Position numbers and translations under genes: made by a program. DNA of 64,000 nucleotides from Tanytarsus gracilentus (lineage: Eukaryota; Arthropoda; Insecta; Diptera; Chironomidae): contig JAXRKN010000037.1 of assembly GCA_038502055.1 (NCBI GenBank), positions 4,464,001 to 4,528,000 of the forward strand. Direction: 5' to 3'. Shown here piece after piece: positions 58,899 to 64,000 of the stretch (its first letter is position 1; every line of letters starts with the position of its first letter). The notes under the pieces were generated by a model. That model did not search any database and was not told the origin of the DNA. It saw nothing but the letters and a program-made list of their open reading frames with translations.

Positions 58899-60600
58899 TT
58901 ATAATTCTTTATATTTTGAATTTAGAAGACATTTTAGCGGATCAGCTTGAAAGACTGTATTGTCTTTGCTGATAATGAAGCACTGTTGAGACCGAGGCGG
59001 AAATTGCAATAATGATGATTGATTGCATGGAAGTTGTTTTTTCTTTTGAATGGGTTTGAGGAAATTTTTCACTCCACCACAGTACACGCCAGATTTTGAG
59101 CTTTTTTTCGGAGCTTTTACTCGACTCAATTTATTTTTGAACATAATTGATGAATTTGTGAGTTGAGGAAATTCGGTAGCCATTGAAACTTTTGAATTGC
59201 AAGTTATGCAGTTGAGGTTAGTTTGAAGGCATTGCGATGTCCCCATGGATAGAGCGTTTTGTGAAATATTGAAGAGTAAAATTCTCAAATCTTTGACGAA
59301 ATCATCGAAAAGTGTCCCAACAAGAGATTTAAATTTCTTTAATTCATTCTTAGTGAGTTTTTCATCTATCTTGGCCATCAAACAAATGATTGATTTTTTT
59401 ACGTCCGCCTGAAACTCTTCGTGTATTACCAATCTCATGCGTAAAGCATCAACGAACTCCTCGTAACCGTTTACATCGACTTTTTTTACCAACTCCTCGG
59501 ACATTATTTCTAAATTAATCTTTAGCTGCTCATCCACATACGACTTGTTTGCCTTCACAATGTTCATCTTTTCACATTTTTCATTGAAACCATCGAATTT
59601 TAGTTTGAATTCTCGAGAATCATCAAGCAAGCCCTTCACATCAGATTTTAGACAAAATATTTTCGCATTAAACTCATTCGTGCTCGAAATTGCTTCATCA
59701 ATTTTCTCGCCATTTTGCTCGCATGCGAAAAAAGTGTCTTCAAGTTTACCTGTAATAATTTTCTAATAAGTAATTTAAATTTTTTTTATGATAATTATGA
59801 TCCTAACCTCCCACTTTTCCCAATTGCTTTTCAATAGTGCACACTTGCTGTTGAAGATAGTAAAAATTGGAGTTGATTAGAGAGAAAACATCGTCATTTT
59901 GCTCTTTAAAGTGTCGTTCAAGCTCTCGAAGGTCGCAGAGATTAGCAAATTTATCGTCGGATTGAATTTCATCGAGTCTTTTTTTACATGATTTTTCAAG
60001 CCGATTAAATGAACATTTGGGGAGGGTTTGAGTTTGAGGGAGATCTTTGAGAAAATCCACTTGTACGACACCAAATGTTTCAATGTTTGAGGAACTTGTT
60101 TTTTTGCTACAGCATTTTTTGTGTGAGCTTTTATGTTGATTTGAATTTGTGATTGTTTTTTGATCTGATATATTTGAATCATTTTGTTCCTTTAAAATTT
60201 GAGTTTTTGATATCAAATCGTGTTCATTTAAAATCTCATTATCTGAATTAATCGATTCCTCTTCCCTCCTTCTTTGTTCGCTTAGAATTGTTTGCATCAA
60301 TGAGGTTAATTTTTGAACCGATATTTCCAGTGCTTCAATACGCTTCGTTAAATTTATGGCATTTATCATATTTTCCAGTGGATTGCCTTCATCTTTTTTA
60401 CACAATCCCTGCTTTAGAGTATTTGTGGAGGGAATGGATTTTAGCACTGCATCATTTTTAGTTGAATATGAAATTATCTCATCATTATTCAAGTTCAACC
60501 TGACAATTAAGCTTTTAAGAAACTTTTCGAGATGTTTAAAGTGAACTGTTCCATGGTCAAATGCGGCGTTAAGTAGCTCGGAGAAATTTTTCTCAGTCAT
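58899..60600 (-). CDS. QRICH2/DUF4795-like coiled-coil protein, tandem copy A
   Basis: Exons 60600-59808 and 59749-58899 join in phase to 547 aa. The N-terminus (FSELLNAAFDHGTVHFKHLE...LIVRLNL) parallels that of copy B. Heptad coiled coils follow (TKRIEALEISVQKLTSLMQT and the second exon up to about residue 430), interrupted by Ser/Lys-rich stretches. The late motif LNCITCNSKVSM corresponds to CISCKTSANM in copy B and to the CLSCDRP-type motif of QRICH2. The two genes lie head to tail, about 100 bp apart, and have diverged strongly outside the shared modules. A structural role in sperm axoneme assembly is the family-based guess. Confidence 0.65.
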
Positions 60601-60895
60601 TTTACATCAAAATTTAAATAAAAAAATTATTTCTCTTGATTGCTAAGATAAAACACAATTTTTAATCTCATTCCAATATATTTAATACTTTTTTAGTGGA
60701 TTTTTTTTGAGTGACATGTCAGTGTCCTCTTAGGTAAGCAGCGTTATAGTTTAATTAAAATAAGACATTTCTTTTGATTTTGAGTCATTGATATAAATAG
60801 GAGAAAAAAAATCAAAAATAAGGAAAAAACATCAATAAATTAATAACAAATTTCTAACGCACAGCATCGCAAAAAAAATATATATAATTCACTCT

Positions 60896-62856
60896 CTACA
60901 TTTGCAATAAAGCTCGATTCTTTTCCTGCGATTTTTCTTGTGCTTGTTCTTGCCCCACTGGACACTCAAAATGAACGATGTGGAAAATTTCATTAGCCGA
61001 GTTATATGTGCCGACAATACGGATGAATGACATGGCACGAGGTTCAAATGTGAAAATATTCCATGACTGAAGTCTTTCATTTCTCTTATCAACTAAACAT
61101 TCCCATTGCGTCTCATTTACCGATGTCTCGATGTAGAAACTATAGAACCTTGAATCATAAATAAATTGATGTTAGATATGTGATTTTTGGTTCATCGAAT
61201 ATTCTTTACATACCTCTCATCGCAGTCCCATAGCAATAATCGAAATGAGTCAATCATGTAGACCTGTCCAAGTTGAATGACAATCATTCCACTGCCGAGC
61301 TGGTGACACGTGTATCCACTATCCCAATCATAGTCTCGATAATTTCCATTCAAGAGAGAATTTTTGTGACGCGAAACGCCCTCTAGAACAATGGCAGATT
61401 TCTCAACGGTGGCAACGTTGTAGCTGGGCGCTATGATTCCGTCAACTGTCTTCGGTATGAGCTTCGGTCCACTAAACATAGCTTCAAGTGACACGAGGTG
61501 AAACTGTCGATTGACCGTGTTGTGGACCCCTTTAATACGTATAAATTTCACTGGACGAGCAGAAAAGTATAAATGCTGCCAAGATCGACAATGATACGCT
61601 GAATAATCGATTACGCGCTCCCAATAATTCTTTTCGACCGACACATCGATTACATAGCCATAGGAACGGTTGTCTAAATCCCACAGAAGTATCTTAACGG
61701 AATTAATTATGTAGACATTTCCAAGCTCAACGACAATTCCAGTTTCGTCGTCCTTCGATGTAATGCCATGTCTGGTATATCCCTTTTCCATATCGTATGG
61801 GTGACTTGAGTCATCGAGGACACTAGTTCCCTCTGATGTTCCTTGCAAAACTTTCGCTCCATATTTGCTTATGGCAATATTCTCTTCCAAATTAAGTCGT
61901 CCTCGATATGGCAATGGTTTTACTTTTTGCTGCTCACGAATGGCGATGGCGTCGAGAAGAGTGTCCGGTTCTAATATACCCGTTGGACGTACGAAAGACA
62001 GCAAATCCATGTTGCTTATAAGAGGTAATCGAATTTTACTCACAACATCTTTAATTTCTTCGGATTTCAAATCGGAGTTACACTCAATCCATCCGTGGAC
62101 GGCTTTAAAAATTTCAATTTCATCGACGAAAAAGCTATCTCGAGCCAATAGCTCAATAAGTGAATCCTTGTAGAGAAATTTAAAGCTTTCATGAGACAGA
62201 ACGTCCTCTGCATTTCTATCGATGAATGTGTAACAAATGTTGACCAGCGCATCGAGTTCATAGAGTCGAGATGCATCCAAGATGGTACACACATTATCCA
62301 GTCTTAATGAATTCTTTAAGAAATTTGATATCTCCTCCTTTAACTCGACATATCCGAATAGATTTGAAAGTCCCAGCGTATCGAGAATGAGATTCATTTG
62401 CGGCGTAAGCATTTGACGCAAGTTGATTTTGCCCGAATAAATATATCGAAGTATTATTTTGAACGCATCCCTATATTTAAGAAGAAAAATATTTATCATT
62501 TGTTTGGTTTAGGAAATATTTGATCATTAGATCAAAAAAAAGATCCAGAACAATTACCTATTGACATTCAGAGTAATTTCATTTTTCGTCGATTCACTCA
62601 ATCCGCCGTAGAGCATTGCCCGAAAGTATTCTGCTCGTGCCGCCAAAATCACTTTGTGACCTTTTAAGAGTAAGATAAGCAATAATTTCCAATTTAAAGA
62701 CTTTTGCGACTTACTTAATATTCTTTCGCCATCAACGATGAATGTAACGTCGCTGTACCGCTCCGACAAATATAAATGACTCAAATCCTCGCTTAGCTTC
62801 TCAATCAAAACAATGTCACTCGTGTTTTTCTCGTCTTGTAGCAGTAATTTCGACAT
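60896..62856 (-). CDS. BTBD9: BTB/POZ domain-containing protein 9
   Basis: Exons 62856-62715, 62660-62558, 62470-61214 and 61148-60896 give 584 aa. Domains in order: BTB (about 20-130; YSDVTFIVDGERILSHKVIL, YFRAMLYGGLSES), BACK (about 135-235; DRNAEDVLSHE, VRPTGILEPDTLLDAI) and two discoidin-like beta domains. The second is marked by NYRDYDWDSGYTCHQLGSG and FRLLLWDCDER. The terminal exon completes it with SWNIFTFEPRAMSFIRIVGT and FHIVHFECP. BTBD9 is a cullin-3 adaptor linked to sleep and dopamine/iron regulation in flies and vertebrates. The ATG at 62856 was chosen over an upstream in-frame GTG. Divergent from QTRT2 with 170 bp between start codons. Confidence 0.94.
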
Positions 62857-63026
62857 TTTTAATATTTTTCCCTTTTCTTTCACATATTATTTTTTTTAAA
62901 ATGAAAATTGTGTGAGACGAGGGGAAGAGCAAGAATTTGCATTGTTTATTTTCGAAAATTCGAATATAAAATAAAGCATTGCAAAAGGCTAATAATTTTA
63001 AATTTTAATTTAATTGCAAAAGTACG
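62857..63026. promoter_or_regulatory. Bidirectional promoter, BTBD9 / QTRT2
   Basis: Only 170 bp separate the two divergent start codons, so both 5' UTRs and core promoters must share this stretch unless distal 5' exons exist. No TATA box is convincing, in keeping with housekeeping promoters. Confidence 0.5.
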
Positions 63027-63952
63027 ATGAAATTCATCGTCGAATCAGTGTCAAAATGTTCAGGAAGACTAGGTCTCCTCACAAACATCGAACGACTAGC
63101 AGATTGTTCCTATAAAACGCCATTTTTGCTTTTTAATAATCCAAATATTTCCCGAGAAGTTTTGGAGATAAGTGGCTTCAATTTGAGCAGTGATTTTGGC
63201 GTATTGCTGCCAGTAACAAATATTGAGCAGATGGAGAATCCCTTAAAAGCATTCAAAAATGGCATCGCAGAATTTATTGGACTGAAAGAATGCCTTACGA
63301 TAATAACATTGAAGAATTCCAGCGAGTTTTCAATCACAGGACATCATGAGAGAGGATCAGTGCCGATTTTTAAAAAGAGCGGCAAACTAAAGGTCACACC
63401 CGAAAGATACATGAACATTGTAAAGGTGTCAATTCCAGATTTATATACATCGCTGGCCGATTCAGATGTGTGGATGAATGGATGTCCCAATAAAAGATTA
63501 ACAAAATCCATCGAAAGAAGTATAAGCATGTTTGATGATTGCAAACGAATTCAAGAATCGTCGGGAGCTTCTCTAATTGCTAGTGTTCAAGGAGGTTTTA
63601 ATGAGTTCGAGCGAAAGAAGTGCATTAAGCATTTGGCAGAGCATGAGGAAGAAATTTTTGGCTATTTCATTGACGGACTCCATAGAAATGGTCATGAGGC
63701 GACACTAATCGATCAACAAGCGCTGATAAATATTGTCAAGACGACTCTGGACAATCTACCCGAAAACAAAATTAAATTCATGTTTGGAAGTTATTTTCCA
63801 CATGTGACATTGCAGCTTATTGCGTTAGGGGTCGACGTGCTGGATACATCGTTTGTAAATACAGTCACAAGTTTCAATAGAGCACTAACTTTTAACTTTG
63901 ACTTAAACGATCCATCAAAGAACTTTCCAGAGATTGACCTTTTGGATGTCAA
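63027..63952 (+). CDS. QTRT2: Queuine tRNA-ribosyltransferase accessory subunit 2 (5' part)
   Basis: First coding exon, 308 complete codons plus two bases, ending at a GTGAGT donor (63953); the rest is outside the window. QTRT2 is the non-catalytic partner of QTRT1 in the enzyme that swaps guanine 34 for queuine in His, Asn, Asp and Tyr tRNAs. Family features seen: start MKFIVESVSKCSGRLGLLTN, FKNGIAEFIGLKECLTI, KSIERSISMFDDC, SVQGGFNEFERKKC, GYFIDGLHRNG and GVDVLDTSFVN followed by ALTFNFDL. The zinc-binding CxCxxC motif is expected in the following exon. Divergently transcribed from BTBD9. Confidence 0.9.
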
Positions 63953-64000
63953 GTGAGTGACTAACTCTAGTGAAAACTTTTTACTTACTAACTACTATTT

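Noticed and set aside
1..64000. CRISPR arrays, bacterial operons, riboswitches or phage genes
   Set aside because: All genes are spliced eukaryotic genes; the repeat arrays are contiguous tandem repeats without unique spacers.

Overview
The window is nuclear DNA of an insect, most likely a lower (nematoceran) dipteran such as a midge or mosquito. It is AT-rich, introns are mostly 50-75 bp with GT-AG ends, and the proteins include an RR-1 cuticle protein, a digestive alpha-amylase and several families with clear fly homologues. The species cannot be named from sequence alone. All exon structures were assembled by hand from splice sites, reading phase and remembered family consensus; no search was run.

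Layout. 0.2-8.9 kb: three tandem genes for PDSS2-type polyprenyl-diphosphate synthase subunits (coenzyme Q tail synthesis), sharing two introns and differing by three others. 10.2-12.0 kb (-): a Prdm13-like PR/SET zinc-finger regulator. 12-18.7 kb: gene-poor DNA with a TIR-flanked repeat element (15.5-16.5 kb). 18.9-19.7 kb (+): RR-1 cuticle protein with a TATA promoter. 23.7-39.5 kb (-): EFL1, the GTPase that releases eIF6 from 60S subunits. Its last intron is 12.9 kb and holds a five-exon gene on the opposite strand (secreted Cys-rich protein), a TA-flanked non-autonomous transposon and one copy of a recent 620-bp duplication. 39.7-41.2 kb: another TA-flanked transposon. 41.2-43.2 kb (-): alpha-amylase, whose frame closes only if one nucleotide (42810) is an exon by itself. 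43.6-44.8 kb: a TIR element made mostly of a 120-bp satellite that also occurs in the 15.5-kb element.

46-64 kb is compact: RhoGDI (-), a torsin-interacting LAP1-like protein (+), importin alpha-1 (-), Swi5 (+), a CARHSP1-like cold-shock protein (+, with one surplus base), two tandem N-acetylneuraminate lyases (-), a small secreted protein (-), two tandem QRICH2/DUF4795-like coiled-coil proteins (-), BTBD9 (-) and the 5' part of QTRT2 (+, cut by the window end).

Most genes are unrelated housekeeping or tissue genes. The functional groupings are the tandem families (PDSS2 x3, NPL x2, QRICH2-like x2). The most unusual signal is the predicted one-nucleotide exon in the amylase gene. It has perfect splice signals on both sides and restores the family-invariant Arg-Pro-Trp-Trp motif, but a one-base assembly error remains a real alternative.
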